Assembly: GCF_003477525.1 (NCBI RefSeq)
Contig: NZ_QUDO01000063.1
Coordinates: 1 to 21,004, forward strand
Origin: Ruminococcus sp. AF41-9
GTDB taxonomy: Bacteria > Bacillota > Clostridia > Lachnospirales > Lachnospiraceae
Direction of reading: 5' to 3'
DNA: 21,004 nt
A program made the position numbers and the translations under genes. The notes under the pieces were generated by a model that was given only the letters and a program-made list of their open reading frames with translations, was not told the DNA's origin and made no database searches. Shown here piece by piece: positions 1 to 9,523 of this stretch (positions within the stretch are counted from its first letter, which is position 1; each line of letters begins with the position of its first letter).

Positions 1-72
<72 letters not shown>

Positions 73-225
73 AATGTTTGATTCACTCAAGACAACCAAC
101 TAGCTTAGTTATCTCTCGTTTTTACTGTTTTTGGTTTATTCAACCGTTCTTAAAAATGTAAAGAATTTTCGAGAATCGTATGTGTTTCACTGTTTAGTTA
201 TCAAGGTTGTCTGTCTTGCGACAGC
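73..225 (-). other. rRNA operon leader (transcribed spacer before 16S)
   Basis: This stretch between the second rRNA promoter and the mature 16S has no credible gene. On the minus strand it includes ACCTTGATAACTAAACAGTG, similar to the ...AACTAAACA... blocks found in Firmicute rRNA leaders, and TTCTTTACA at about 158-166, loosely like a boxA antitermination element. Both assignments rest on resemblance only. A reading frame of about 60 codons on the plus strand here lies in the leader and promoters and is not considered coding. Confidence 0.55.
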
Positions 226-333
226 TTGTTTATTTTATCATGTTGTTTTTGACTTGTCAAGAACTTTTTTAAGTTTTTTCAAATCTTCTTTCAACCGATT
301 TACTGTCCGTTGACAGCTTGTTTACTTTATCAT
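220..333. repeat. Duplicated rRNA promoter core (two 22-base copies)
   Basis: Positions 220-241 and 312-333 are identical at 21 of 22 bases (both start GACAGCTTG and end TTTATCAT). Each copy covers the -10 region and initial transcribed bases of one rRNA promoter, so P1 and P2 would make transcripts with almost the same 5' sequence. Duplication of one promoter, or strong constraint on both, would explain this. Confidence 0.85.
232..260 (-). promoter_or_regulatory. rRNA operon promoter P2
   Basis: Minus strand: consensus -35 TTGACA at 255-260, a 17-base spacer, and -10 TAAAAT at 232-237 preceded by TGA (extended -10). It is a near-perfect housekeeping-sigma promoter about 160 bases upstream of the 16S gene. 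A start near position 225 is expected. Its core is a near copy of the one in P1. Confidence 0.88.
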
Positions 334-352
334 AGCTTCAAGCGTTTGTCAA
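324..352 (-). promoter_or_regulatory. rRNA operon promoter P1
   Basis: Minus strand: consensus -35 TTGACA at 347-352, a 17-base spacer, and -10 TAAAGT at 324-329, also preceded by TGA. It is the upstream member of a tandem pair, the usual layout for Firmicute rRNA operons. Transcripts from here would read through P2 into 16S. It lies just downstream of tRNA-Ser. Confidence 0.83.
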
Positions 353-371
353 CATCTTTTTTTATTTTTTT

Positions 372-398
372 GAAAAAGTTTATTTTTCAAAAATAAAG
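372..398 (-). terminator. Possible weak A/T hairpin after tRNA-Ser
   Basis: Minus strand directly after the tRNA: TTATTTTT (389-396 read in reverse) can pair with AAAAATAA (380-387) and is followed by ACTTTTTC. The stem is only A-T pairs with an almost absent loop, so it is a poor intrinsic terminator. It is listed because nothing else separates the tRNA from rRNA promoter P1. Confidence 0.25.
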
Positions 399-486
399 CG
401 GAGAAGGAGGGATTTGAACCCTCGCGCCGCGTTAGCGACCTATACCCTTAGCAGGGGCACCTCTTCGGCCTCTTGAGTACTTCTCC
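399..486 (-). tRNA. tRNA-Ser (anticodon GCU)
   Basis: An 88-base gene on the minus strand. The acceptor stem GGAGAAG (480-486) pairs with CTTCTCC (400-406), followed by discriminator G. The anticodon stem-loop is CCC-CTGCTAA-GGG, giving anticodon GCT, which reads AGC and AGU serine codons. A long variable arm and a T arm ending GGTTCAAATCC are present, as expected of a class II serine tRNA. CCA is not encoded, so the ends need CCA-adding enzyme. It has its own consensus promoter (549-577) and sits upstream of the rRNA operon in the same direction. Confidence 0.96.
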
Positions 487-548
487 AGACTCCGAACTAA
501 TAGTTTTTATTAAATTCGAGTGCACTTTTTTCCCGAAGTGCATTTGTA

Positions 549-577
549 ATTATATGTAAAAAAACCTGTTTTGTCAA
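549..577 (-). promoter_or_regulatory. Perfect consensus promoter for tRNA-Ser
   Basis: Minus strand: TTGACA at 572-577, a spacer of exactly 17 bases, and TATAAT at 549-554. All 12 core bases match consensus. The expected start is near 542, where the transcript would begin with a hairpin (TGCACTT 536-542 with AAGTGCA 521-527) before the tRNA. The -35 lies inside the terminator hairpin of the preceding plsC operon. Confidence 0.9.
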
Positions 578-586
578 CAGTTTTTT
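558..586 (-). terminator. Intrinsic terminator of the gyrase/plsC operon
   Basis: Minus strand, a few bases after the plsC stop: an A-run, then CTGTT (576-580), loop GACAA, AACAG (566-570), G and seven T (558-564). The stem is short (5 G/C-containing pairs, extendable by A-T pairs). Its position and T-tract fit the end of the gyrB-gyrA-lipoprotein-plsC transcript. It overlaps the tRNA-Ser promoter. Confidence 0.7.
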
Positions 587-592
587 ACTTTT

Positions 593-1303
593 TTAAATAT
601 TTTTTTGAATTGTCTCTTCTATCCGTTTTTTAACCTCTGCTGCAATCTCAGTTGTCTTCATATCCTTATACTCTTCATAGTATATTGGCTCCAGAAAATG
701 CACCTGTACAGTAAGTTTCTTAATAGAACCTGTATCAAATGCCTTATAGGAATCGATCAGAGCCACCGGTACAATCGGACATTTTGATTTGGTCGCAGCT
801 TTAAAGCTCCCGCCTTTAAATTCATGCGGATGATTTCCGTCTTTGGTTCTGGTTCCTTCTGCAAAGATCAGGTAATTGCGTCCCTGTTTTACTTCTTTGA
901 TCACATTAAGGATCACCTGCATGGACTGCTTAACATCCTCACGGTCGATCATAAATGCTTTCATGCACGCAAATACCTGTTTCAGAAACGGTACATTGGT
1001 AAGTTCTTTCTTTGCCACTACAGAAAAAGGTACCGGACATACCTCTATGATCGCAAGAACATCAAATAATCCCTGATGATTGGGAAAAAACATAAATCCG
1101 TTTTCTTTTGGGATATTCTCTACTCCATGGGCATCAATAACCAGATTTCCTCCATGGATTGCTTTGTGATCCACATACTGAAGCATTTTATATCTCTCTT
1201 CTTCCGTATAACGATCCACATGCGATGCATACCAGCACAGTTTAAACCATCCATAGGGAACAAAAAAGAGATTTCTTAATACCATTAATATAATTCTTTT
1301 CAT
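593..1303 (-). CDS. plsC: 1-acyl-sn-glycerol-3-phosphate acyltransferase (PlsC family)
   Basis: The 236-residue protein transfers an acyl chain to lysophosphatidic acid, giving phosphatidic acid for membrane phospholipids. It carries the family's catalytic HX4D motif as NHQGLFD (H76, D81), the substrate-binding block FAEGTR (148-152) and a following FKGGSFKAA block (162-170). The hydrophobic N-terminus (about residues 4-26) fits membrane association. Length is normal for the family. The start is preceded by AAGGA seven bases upstream. It follows the lipoprotein gene by 22 bases and ends just before a terminator, so it is probably the last gene of the gyrase transcript. Acyl donor specificity cannot be read from sequence, and another lysophospholipid acyltransferase activity is possible. 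Confidence 0.9.
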   Translation of the reverse strand: MKRIILMVLRNLFFVPYGWFKLCWYASHVDRYTEEERYKMLQYVDHKAIHGGNLVIDAHGVENIPKENGFMFFPNHQGLFDVLAIIEVCPVPFSVVAKKELTNVPFLKQVFACMKAFMIDREDVKQSMQVILNVIKEVKQGRNYLIFAEGTRTKDGNHPHEFKGGSFKAATKSKCPIVPVALIDSYKAFDTGSIKKLTVQVHFLEPIYYEEYKDMKTTEIAAEVKKRIEETIQKNI

Positions 1304-1325
1304 GCTCTGTCCTTACTGCTGCCTG

Positions 1326-1880
1326 TCAGCTTACTTTCCCTGCGATTTTCTCTTCGTAACCCGGATTCTTCTTTATAAAGGTATCATACGCTTTTGTATA
1401 TTCCTTATAAGTATCTGTAGTCATAAATTTCGCATAGTCTGATGCTGCCTGTGTTCTCATATCATCTGTGATCTTGGACGGAGCAAGAATATAGTAATCT
1501 TTATCCTGCTTTCCTACCATATAAGTTCCCACGCATGGATATTCCTGGTCATCATCCAGAACAAGATTATAAGTAATATATACATAAGTATAATTCTCTT
1601 TTTCAGAAAGGATTTCACAGCTTCCCATTTTCAGGCTCTTTGCACTGTGAGCCTGAAAATAGTTAAGAGTTGCCGTAATCTCAGCCTGAAGAGTTTCCTC
1701 TGTGCTGTCCTTCTGGTTGTAACAGTCTTTTACTCTTTCTTCTTTATTATCTGCGTAGGACTGAATCAGCTCTTCGGTCACTTTTTCCGGTGATTTATGG
1801 CTGACTCCTCCACATCCGGTTACACAAAGAGCCAGTAACACCATAATCCCCGTAATGAAATACTTTTGCCATTTCTTCAT
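1326..1880 (-). CDS. Small lipoprotein of unknown function
   Basis: The 184-residue protein begins with a basic segment (MKKWQK), a hydrophobic stretch (about 8-20) and a lipobox ending T-G-C at C23. It should therefore be exported, lipidated on Cys23 and anchored on the outer face of the membrane. The mature part is mostly polar, rich in Lys, Glu, Asp and Tyr, with no motif I recognise. Its pattern (helical start, then several Tyr-rich beta-like segments) resembles small NTF2-like or DUF lipoproteins of Gram-positives, but that is a guess. The ATG comes two bases after the gyrA stop (TAA TC ATG), with a purine-rich AAGGGGAAG inside the gyrA end as ribosome site, so translation is probably coupled to gyrA. 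Co-transcription with gyrase does not by itself suggest a role in topology. Confidence 0.85.
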   Translation of the reverse strand: MKKWQKYFITGIMVLLALCVTGCGGVSHKSPEKVTEELIQSYADNKEERVKDCYNQKDSTEETLQAEITATLNYFQAHSAKSLKMGSCEILSEKENYTYVYITYNLVLDDDQEYPCVGTYMVGKQDKDYYILAPSKITDDMRTQAASDYAKFMTTDTYKEYTKAYDTFIKKNPGYEEKIAGKVS

Positions 1881-1882
1881 GA

Positions 1883-4486
1883 TTATTCGACTTCCCCTTC
1901 GTCTTCATCCTGAATGTCCTGTGCGCTTTCTGCATCAGTTATTGTTTCAGTGTCCTCAACAAAAGTTTCTGTCTCATTCTCAGTTTCTGCTGCAATATCA
2001 GACTGACCATTCAGTTCCTGATTCTCTTTTTCTTCTTTTTCACGCACCTTCGCCACGCTTGCAACAGTAATTCCATCGGCAAGATTGATCAGTTTTACGC
2101 CTGATGTAATTCTGCCAAGGACAGAAATGTCAGCACATGCAATACGGATAATAATTCCCTCTGTGGTGATCAGCATAACTTCATTATCTTCATTTACAGC
2201 TCTGGCACCAATGACACAGCCGGTTTTCTCTGTGATCTTGTAGCATTTGACACCTTTTCCGCCACGATTCTGGCAGGTAAATTCGCCCATGGAGGTTCTT
2301 TTACCCATACCATTCGCTGATACGATCAACAGGCAGTCACCCTGAGAATTTAACTGCATGGCAACGACCTCGTCACCTTCTTCAAGATTCATACCGCGTA
2401 CACCCATGGAAGTTCTTCCGGTGCTTCTTACGTCTGTTTCTTTGAACCGGATACACTGGCCTTCTTTTGTAACCAGAATAATATCTTTTTTGTCATCTGT
2501 CAGTTTTACTTCGATCAGCTCGTCATCATCACGTAAAGTAATCGCTGCCAGTCCGGTTTTACGGACATTTACATAATCTGTTGTCGGCGTTTTCTTTACA
2601 AGGCCATTCTTGGTGGCCATCATCAGATAGCTTCCTTCTTCAAACTTGCGGATCGGGATTACTGCTGTGATAAATTCACCTGGCATTAACTGAAGCAGAT
2701 TGATGATCGCCGTTCCTCTGGCTGTACGTCCTGCTTCCGGAATCTCGTATACTTTCAGACGGTATACACGTCCTGTATTGGTAAAGAACATCAGATAATG
2801 ATGTGTTGTGGTCATAAGCAGTTCTTCAATATAGTCATCTTCCAGAGTCTGCATTCCCTTGATTCCACGTCCGCCTCGGTTCTGGCTTCTGAAGTTATCT
2901 ACCGTCATTCGTTTGATATAACCAAGTTTTGTCATGGTGATCACGGTATTCTCTCTCGGGATCAGATCCTCTGTGGAAATATCGTATACATCAAATCCGA
3001 TGGCAGTCTTTCTGTCATCTCCGTATTTCTCAGCGATTGCAAGAATTTCTTCACGAATTACACGAAGAAGGAGATTTCTGTCTGCAAGAATTGCTTCGTA
3101 TTTGCGGATTTTTTCCATTAAGTCTGCATATTCTGCTTCCAGCTTCTCTCTTTCCAGACCTGTCAGCGCACGCAGACGCATATCTACGATTGCCTGAGCC
3201 TGTACATCCGTCAGCTCAAAACGCTCCATTAATTCCTGTTTTGCGATCTGCACATTTCTGGATGCTCTGATAATATTGATCACTTCATCAATATTATCAA
3301 GTGCTTTCAGCAGACCTTCCAAAATGTGTGCACGTTCTCTTGCTTTATTCAGGTCATATTTGGTTCTTCTTGTTACAACATCTTCCTGATGTGCCAGATA
3401 ATATTCCAGCATTTCTTTCAAGTTTAATACCTTTGGTTCCAGGCTTCCGTTGTTCGGGATCAGAGAAAGCATATTGACACCAAAGGTATCCTGAAGCTGT
3501 GTATGTTTGTAAAGTAAGTTCAGAACGACGTTTGCATTGGCATCTTTACGCAGGTCAATACAGATTCTCATTCCTTCACGGCTGGAATGGTCGTTCAGGT
3601 CTGTGATGCCGTCAATCTTCTTATCTCTTACCAGCTCTGCAATCTTGGAAATAAGACGGGCTTTGTTTACCAGATATGGAAGTTCTGTGACAACAATTCT
3701 GGATTTGCCGTTTGGAAGAGTTTCGATGTTGGTCACTGCACGTACACGGATCTTTCCGCGTCCGGTTCTGTAGGCTTCTTCGATTCCTCTTCTTCCAAGG
3801 ATAGTCGCACCTGTCGGGAAATCAGGACCTTTTACAATGTCCAGGATTTCCTCCATGGTGGTATCTCTCTGTTCTTCAATAATATTGTCGATAATTTTTA
3901 CAACTGCATTTACTACTTCTTTGAGGTTATGAGGTGGAATATTGGTCGCCATACCTACGGCAATACCGGAAGTTCCGTTTACCAGAAGGTTCGGATAACG
4001 GGACGGCAGTACAACCGGCTCTCTCTCTGTCTCATCGAAGTTTGGCTGGAAGTCAACCGTGTCTTTGTTGATATCTGCCAGCATTTCCATGGAAATTTTG
4101 CTCAGACGTGCTTCAGTGTATCGCATGGCTGCTGCCCCGTCACCATCTACTGAACCAAAGTTTCCATGTCCGTCTACCAGAGGATATCTGGTGGACCATT
4201 CCTGTGCCATATTTACGAGTGCTCCGTAGATAGAGCTGTCACCGTGCGGATGATATTTACCCATTGTATCACCGACAATACGCGCACATTTACGATGCGG
4301 CTTGTCCGGTCCGTTGTTTAACTCTATCATGGAATACAGTACACGACGCTGAACTGGTTTCAGACCGTCTCTGACATCCGGTAGTGCTCGTGAAGCGATA
4401 ACGCTCATGGCATAGTCGATGTAGGAATCCTTCATGGTCTTTTCCAGATCTACCTCGTGGACTTTGTCAAAAATATTATCTTCCAT
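1883..4486 (-). CDS. gyrA: DNA gyrase subunit A
   Basis: The 867-residue protein is the DNA breakage-and-rejoining subunit of gyrase; with GyrB it introduces negative supercoils using ATP. Catalytic Tyr123 lies in [10 protein letters not shown], and the quinolone-determining region [10 protein letters not shown] (79-88) is intact. The C-terminal beta-pinwheel holds the GyrA box QNRGGRG at 535-541 and a second copy QNRGGKG at 739-745. The box argues for gyrase rather than topoisomerase IV (ParC). After about residue 815 comes a disordered, strongly acidic Glu/Asp/Thr-rich tail. The residue aligned with E. coli Asp87 is Gly88. The start is preceded by AGGAG about 10 bases upstream, 37 bases after gyrB, and both clearly share a transcript. 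Confidence 0.98.
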   Translation of the reverse strand: MEDNIFDKVHEVDLEKTMKDSYIDYAMSVIASRALPDVRDGLKPVQRRVLYSMIELNNGPDKPHRKCARIVGDTMGKYHPHGDSSIYGALVNMAQEWSTRYPLVDGHGNFGSVDGDGAAAMRYTEARLSKISMEMLADINKDTVDFQPNFDETEREPVVLPSRYPNLLVNGTSGIAVGMATNIPPHNLKEVVNAVVKIIDNIIEEQRDTTMEEILDIVKGPDFPTGATILGRRGIEEAYRTGRGKIRVRAVTNIETLPNGKSRIVVTELPYLVNKARLISKIAELVRDKKIDGITDLNDHSSREGMRICIDLRKDANANVVLNLLYKHTQLQDTFGVNMLSLIPNNGSLEPKVLNLKEMLEYYLAHQEDVVTRRTKYDLNKARERAHILEGLLKALDNIDEVINIIRASRNVQIAKQELMERFELTDVQAQAIVDMRLRALTGLEREKLEAEYADLMEKIRKYEAILADRNLLLRVIREEILAIAEKYGDDRKTAIGFDVYDISTEDLIPRENTVITMTKLGYIKRMTVDNFRSQNRGGRGIKGMQTLEDDYIEELLMTTTHHYLMFFTNTGRVYRLKVYEIPEAGRTARGTAIINLLQLMPGEFITAVIPIRKFEEGSYLMMATKNGLVKKTPTTDYVNVRKTGLAAITLRDDDELIEVKLTDDKKDIILVTKEGQCIRFKETDVRSTGRTSMGVRGMNLEEGDEVVAMQLNSQGDCLLIVSANGMGKRTSMGEFTCQNRGGKGVKCYKITEKTGCVIGARAVNEDNEVMLITTEGIIIRIACADISVLGRITSGVKLINLADGITVASVAKVREKEEKENQELNGQSDIAAETENETETFVEDTETITDAESAQDIQDEDEGEVE

Positions 4487-4501
4487 TTATCTATTCTCCT
4501 A

Positions 4502-6630
<2,129 letters not shown>

Positions 6631-6631
6631 A

Positions 6632-6694
6632 GTTACTGTTCTCTCCGCCTGTAACTGTTCGTGTTTAACGGTACGTTTTCTGACGAACAGTAAC
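6632..6694. repeat. GTTACTGTTC palindromic element in the gyrB leader
   Basis: ACGAACAGTAAC at 6683-6694 is an inverted partner of GTAACTGTTCGT at 6651-6662 (11 of 12) and of GTTACTGTTC at 6632-6641 (10 of 10). The same right arm can therefore pair with either of two tandem left arms. The 20-base loop of the first pairing contains AACG-GTA-CGTT. A related element lies at 11177-11216. Confidence 0.75.
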
Positions 6695-6781
6695 CTGCAA
6701 AACCTGCCGCAATATTTTCTGAAATTGCCTGAAACAGGTTTTTAAATATACTCTGGTATGTGGACACAATAATACAAATTT

Positions 6782-6810
6782 ATTATAGCACAAAAGCCTT
6801 TTTCTTGCCA
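6782..6810 (-). promoter_or_regulatory. gyrB promoter
   Basis: Minus strand: perfect -10 TATAAT at 6782-6787 with extended TGC before it, a 17-base spacer and a weak -35 TGGCAA at 6805-6810. It sits directly downstream of the rsmI terminator and is the only strong promoter in the 485-base gap before gyrB. The expected start is about 6775. Confidence 0.75.
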
Positions 6811-6817
6811 CATTCTA

Positions 6818-6854
6818 AAGAAAAAAGAAGCCGCAGACGAGAGAATCTGCTGCC
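6818..6854 (-). terminator. Intrinsic terminator after rsmI
   Basis: Minus strand: GCAGCAGA (about 6846-6853) pairs with TCTGCGGC (6830-6837), one mismatch, around a loop of about 8 bases, followed by TTCTTTTTTCTTT. It ends the holB-ricT-trmN6-rsmI transcript. About 80 unremarkable bases lie between the rsmI stop and this hairpin. Confidence 0.85.
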
Positions 6855-6934
6855 GTTTTCTACACCTCTTTCGTGCAATATTACCTGTACGGTAATCACA
6901 GTTTTTCTCATTTGCGGTTTCGTTTGTTTTTCTG

Positions 6935-7777
6935 TTATTTATTGATCAGATACTGATAAATATCCCTCTTTGTCACACCTCTGTCATTGGCTACCAGTTT
7001 CATTGCCTCTTTTCTGGAATGACCTTTACTTTCGTAAATTTCCATATGTTCTTCTATGGTGATTTTTTCCCAGGATGCTTTCTGTTCTTCTTCCATTTCC
7101 TGACGGCTTCTGCCCTCAATCACCAGCACACATTCTCCCAGCGGTTTCTCTGTCTGGTAAAAAAGGATCAGGTCTTCAATGGTTGTATGAAAAGCTGTTT
7201 CATGTTTCTTTGTCAGCTCTCTGCAAAGAGTCATTCTGCGGTTTCCCAGAGTCTCTTTTAATTCTTCCAGAGTTCTCACCAGACGGTGCGGTGCCTCATA
7301 AAGAATGATCGTTCTTGTCTCATCCTTCAATTCTTCCAGAATGATCTTTCTCTCTTTTTTATCTGCCGGGAGAAATGCTTCAAAGGCAAATCTTCTGGTA
7401 GGCAGACCGGACAGTGTCAGCGCTGTGATGCATGCCGCGGGTCCCGGGAGAGAAGTTACCTCAATCCCTGCCTCATAACACATGGCAGCAAGTTCTTCCC
7501 CGGGATCAGAAATTCCCGGCGTACCTGCATCCGTGATCAGTGCAATATTCTGTCCTTCCTGCATTTTGTTAATCAGCACATAGGCTTTATCAATCTTGTT
7601 ATATTCATGATAACTGGTCATGGGTGTTTTAATATCAAAATGATTCAGCAGTTTGATACTGTTTCTGGTATCCTCTGCTGCGATCAGATCCACTTCTTTT
7701 AATGTGCGAAGTACCCGGAGTGTGATGTCTTCCAGGTTTCCTATGGGCGTTGCGCATAAATACAATTTCCCGCTCAT
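6935..7777 (-). CDS. rsmI: 16S rRNA (cytidine(1402)-2'-O)-methyltransferase
   Basis: The 280-residue SAM-dependent enzyme methylates the 2'-O of C1402 in the 16S decoding centre. Motifs of the tetrapyrrole-methylase fold used by RsmI are clear: CATPIGNLEDIT (8-19), AEDTR (34-38), TDAGTPGISDPG (82-93) and SLPGPAA followed by SGLPT. The frame is open further upstream from a GTG at 7858, but the ATG at 7777 is chosen because AGGAGG lies 8 bases ahead and MSGKLYLCATPIGN is the normal family start. It follows trmN6 by 112 bases and is last in its transcript. In B. subtilis the homologue (yabC/rsmI) also follows yabB. Confidence 0.95.
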   Translation of the reverse strand: MSGKLYLCATPIGNLEDITLRVLRTLKEVDLIAAEDTRNSIKLLNHFDIKTPMTSYHEYNKIDKAYVLINKMQEGQNIALITDAGTPGISDPGEELAAMCYEAGIEVTSLPGPAACITALTLSGLPTRRFAFEAFLPADKKERKIILEELKDETRTIILYEAPHRLVRTLEELKETLGNRRMTLCRELTKKHETAFHTTIEDLILFYQTEKPLGECVLVIEGRSRQEMEEEQKASWEKITIEEHMEIYESKGHSRKEAMKLVANDRGVTKRDIYQYLINK

Positions 7778-7889
7778 GATTTCTTCCTCCTGCTGTAACA
7801 GTTCTGAGTTCTGCAGGCAATCCTGCTTTCTGATTCGTGTCATGCTGCTTTTGTTCACTCCGTGCCCGGAAACAAGCTGCCTGTCTGGG

Positions 7890-8630
7890 TCAGATCATGT
7901 CATAAATCTTAAGAATATTATCTGTATAAACTCCCGGTTCTTTGTACACGATCAGCGGCGGCTCCACGGTTATTCTGGAATTTCCGCCTTTCAGTGCTTC
8001 TATCAGGACCATGTTTGGCTCTCTGTCTATGTAGGGATATACAAGCTGCATTCTTTTGGGTTCCAGACGGTATTTCGTCAGAACATTCATGATCTCAGCC
8101 AGCCGGAACGGTCTGTGTACCATGTAAAAACGTCCCCGCTCTTTCAGAACTGCCGAAGCCTGACTCACCACATCCTCCAGAGTACAGAGCACTTCATGTC
8201 TGGCAATTGCCTTCGGCATATCCGGATTTCTCAGACCATGCTGTCCGATCATATACGGAGGGTTACTTGTCACAACATCAAAAGAAGCTGCCCCAAAAAT
8301 ATCAGCAGCCTCTTTAATATCTCCCTGTACGATCTCTACATCATCCTCCAGATGATTATACCGCACACTGCGACCGGCCATCTCAGCACATTCCTGCTGA
8401 ATTTCAAGCCCGGTGAAATGTCTTCCCCGGGTTTTCGCTTTCAGCAGGATCGGGATAATTCCCGTTCCTGTGCCCATGTCCAGCGCAGTTTCGCCTTTTT
8501 TTACTTTCGCAAAGCCGGAAAGAAGAACTGCATCCATTCCAAAACAGAATTTATCAGGGTCCTGAATGACATAATAGCCATTCTGAAGATCATCTACGCG
8601 TTCTTTTTCTTTTACCAGCTCATCAGTCAT
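7890..8630 (-). CDS. trmN6: TrmN6-like tRNA(Val) adenine-N6 methyltransferase
   Basis: The 246-residue class I SAM methyltransferase has DMGTGTGIIP (51-60) as SAM-binding motif I and SNPPYM (122-127) as the N6-adenine catalytic motif. The N-terminal DKFCFGMDAVLLSGF block is characteristic of the TrmN6/YfiC/YabB group, which modifies A37 of tRNA1(Val) in E. coli. Length is typical. The gene overlaps the end of ricT by 8 bases in another frame, so expression is translationally coupled; AAGGAGA lies 11 bases before the ATG. The exact tRNA target here is inferred from the family only. Confidence 0.87.
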   Translation of the reverse strand: MTDELVKEKERVDDLQNGYYVIQDPDKFCFGMDAVLLSGFAKVKKGETALDMGTGTGIIPILLKAKTRGRHFTGLEIQQECAEMAGRSVRYNHLEDDVEIVQGDIKEAADIFGAASFDVVTSNPPYMIGQHGLRNPDMPKAIARHEVLCTLEDVVSQASAVLKERGRFYMVHRPFRLAEIMNVLTKYRLEPKRMQLVYPYIDREPNMVLIEALKGGNSRITVEPPLIVYKEPGVYTDNILKIYDMI

Positions 8631-9522
8631 TTAATTTGGAATCTCCTTTTTTATCTTCCAGATTTCCAAGTTCCTTTAATTCTTTGTCAGAAACTTTCAC
8701 TTTTTTCTTTCTTGGTCTGAATTTCAGTTCATCCACCGGGAACTCCTGAATCTCTTTTTCATCATTGATCTCAACAATGACTTTCACTCTCTGGCGAAGT
8801 ACATTCACACTCTGTACCGTTCCCTGAAGCCCGTCCGGTGTTGTCACAGTATCACCCAGCCCCGGAAGTTTCTTGTTCAGTTCCTCATAGGTTTCCTGTT
8901 CATTCTTCAGACAGCACATCAGTCGTCCGCACACACCGGAAATCTTTGTCTGATTCAGGGAAAGATTCTGCTCTTTCGCCATCTTGATCGATACCGGTGC
9001 AAATTCAGACAGATAGGTGTGACAGCAGAGGCATCTTCCGCAGATACCGATTCCGCCGAGAATCTTTGTCTCATCTCTTACACCGATCTGGCGAAGTTCA
9101 ATGCGTGTCTTGAAAATTGCTGCCAGGTCTTTTACAAGCTGGCGGAAATCGATACGTCCGTCTGCTGTAAAGTAAAACAGGACTTTGTTATTGTCAAATG
9201 TATATTCCGCATCGATCAGTTTCATCTCCAGACCGTGTTCGCGGATCTTCTTCTGACAGATTTTAAATGCTTCTCTCTCTTTTACACGGTTCTGTGCCTC
9301 TCTCTCATCATCATCCTTCGTTGCCACACGAAGTACCTCTTTGAGAGGGTGAACCACATCTTCCTCACCTACTTCTCTCGGTGCAAGTACCACTTTCCCG
9401 TATTCAATGCCACGGGCAGTTTCCACGATCACATGATCGCCTGTTTTTATCTCGTAGTCTTTCGGGCTGAAATAATAAATCTTGCCTACATTACGAAATC
9501 TTACGCCTACTACTTTTGTCAT
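8623..9522 (-). CDS. ricT: PSP1-domain protein RicT (YaaT)
   Basis: The 299-residue protein belongs to the PSP1/YaaT family. In B. subtilis RicT works with RicA and RicF in an Fe-S-bearing complex that stimulates RNase Y maturation of operon mRNAs and supports sporulation, competence and biofilm formation. The cysteine clusters are present: C161, C164, C166, C167 in ICGRCLCC and C198, C203, C204 in VCGRLMCC, fit for [4Fe-4S] ligation. A basic KPRKKK-like patch and charged tail follow residue 265. The ATG comes one base after the holB stop, and the last holB codons (GGGAGA) serve as ribosome site. No ricA or ricF is in the window. Confidence 0.93.
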   Translation of the reverse strand: MTKVVGVRFRNVGKIYYFSPKDYEIKTGDHVIVETARGIEYGKVVLAPREVGEEDVVHPLKEVLRVATKDDDEREAQNRVKEREAFKICQKKIREHGLEMKLIDAEYTFDNNKVLFYFTADGRIDFRQLVKDLAAIFKTRIELRQIGVRDETKILGGIGICGRCLCCHTYLSEFAPVSIKMAKEQNLSLNQTKISGVCGRLMCCLKNEQETYEELNKKLPGLGDTVTTPDGLQGTVQSVNVLRQRVKVIVEINDEKEIQEFPVDELKFRPRKKKVKVSDKELKELGNLEDKKGDSKLND

Positions 9523-9523
9523 T

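Noticed and set aside
131..313. 60-codon plus-strand frame in the rRNA leader
   Set aside because: Lies across the tandem rRNA promoters and leader in the opposite direction; A/T-rich, no ribosome site.
7778..7858. Longer RsmI start (GTG at 7858)
   Set aside because: The added 27 residues do not resemble the family, whereas ATG 7777 has a strong ribosome site and gives the standard N-terminus.
7653..8720. 355-codon plus-strand open frame
   Set aside because: It crosses rsmI, the whole of trmN6 and part of ricT in antisense, rich in Cys/Phe/His/Ser as antisense frames are here, with no recognisable domain.
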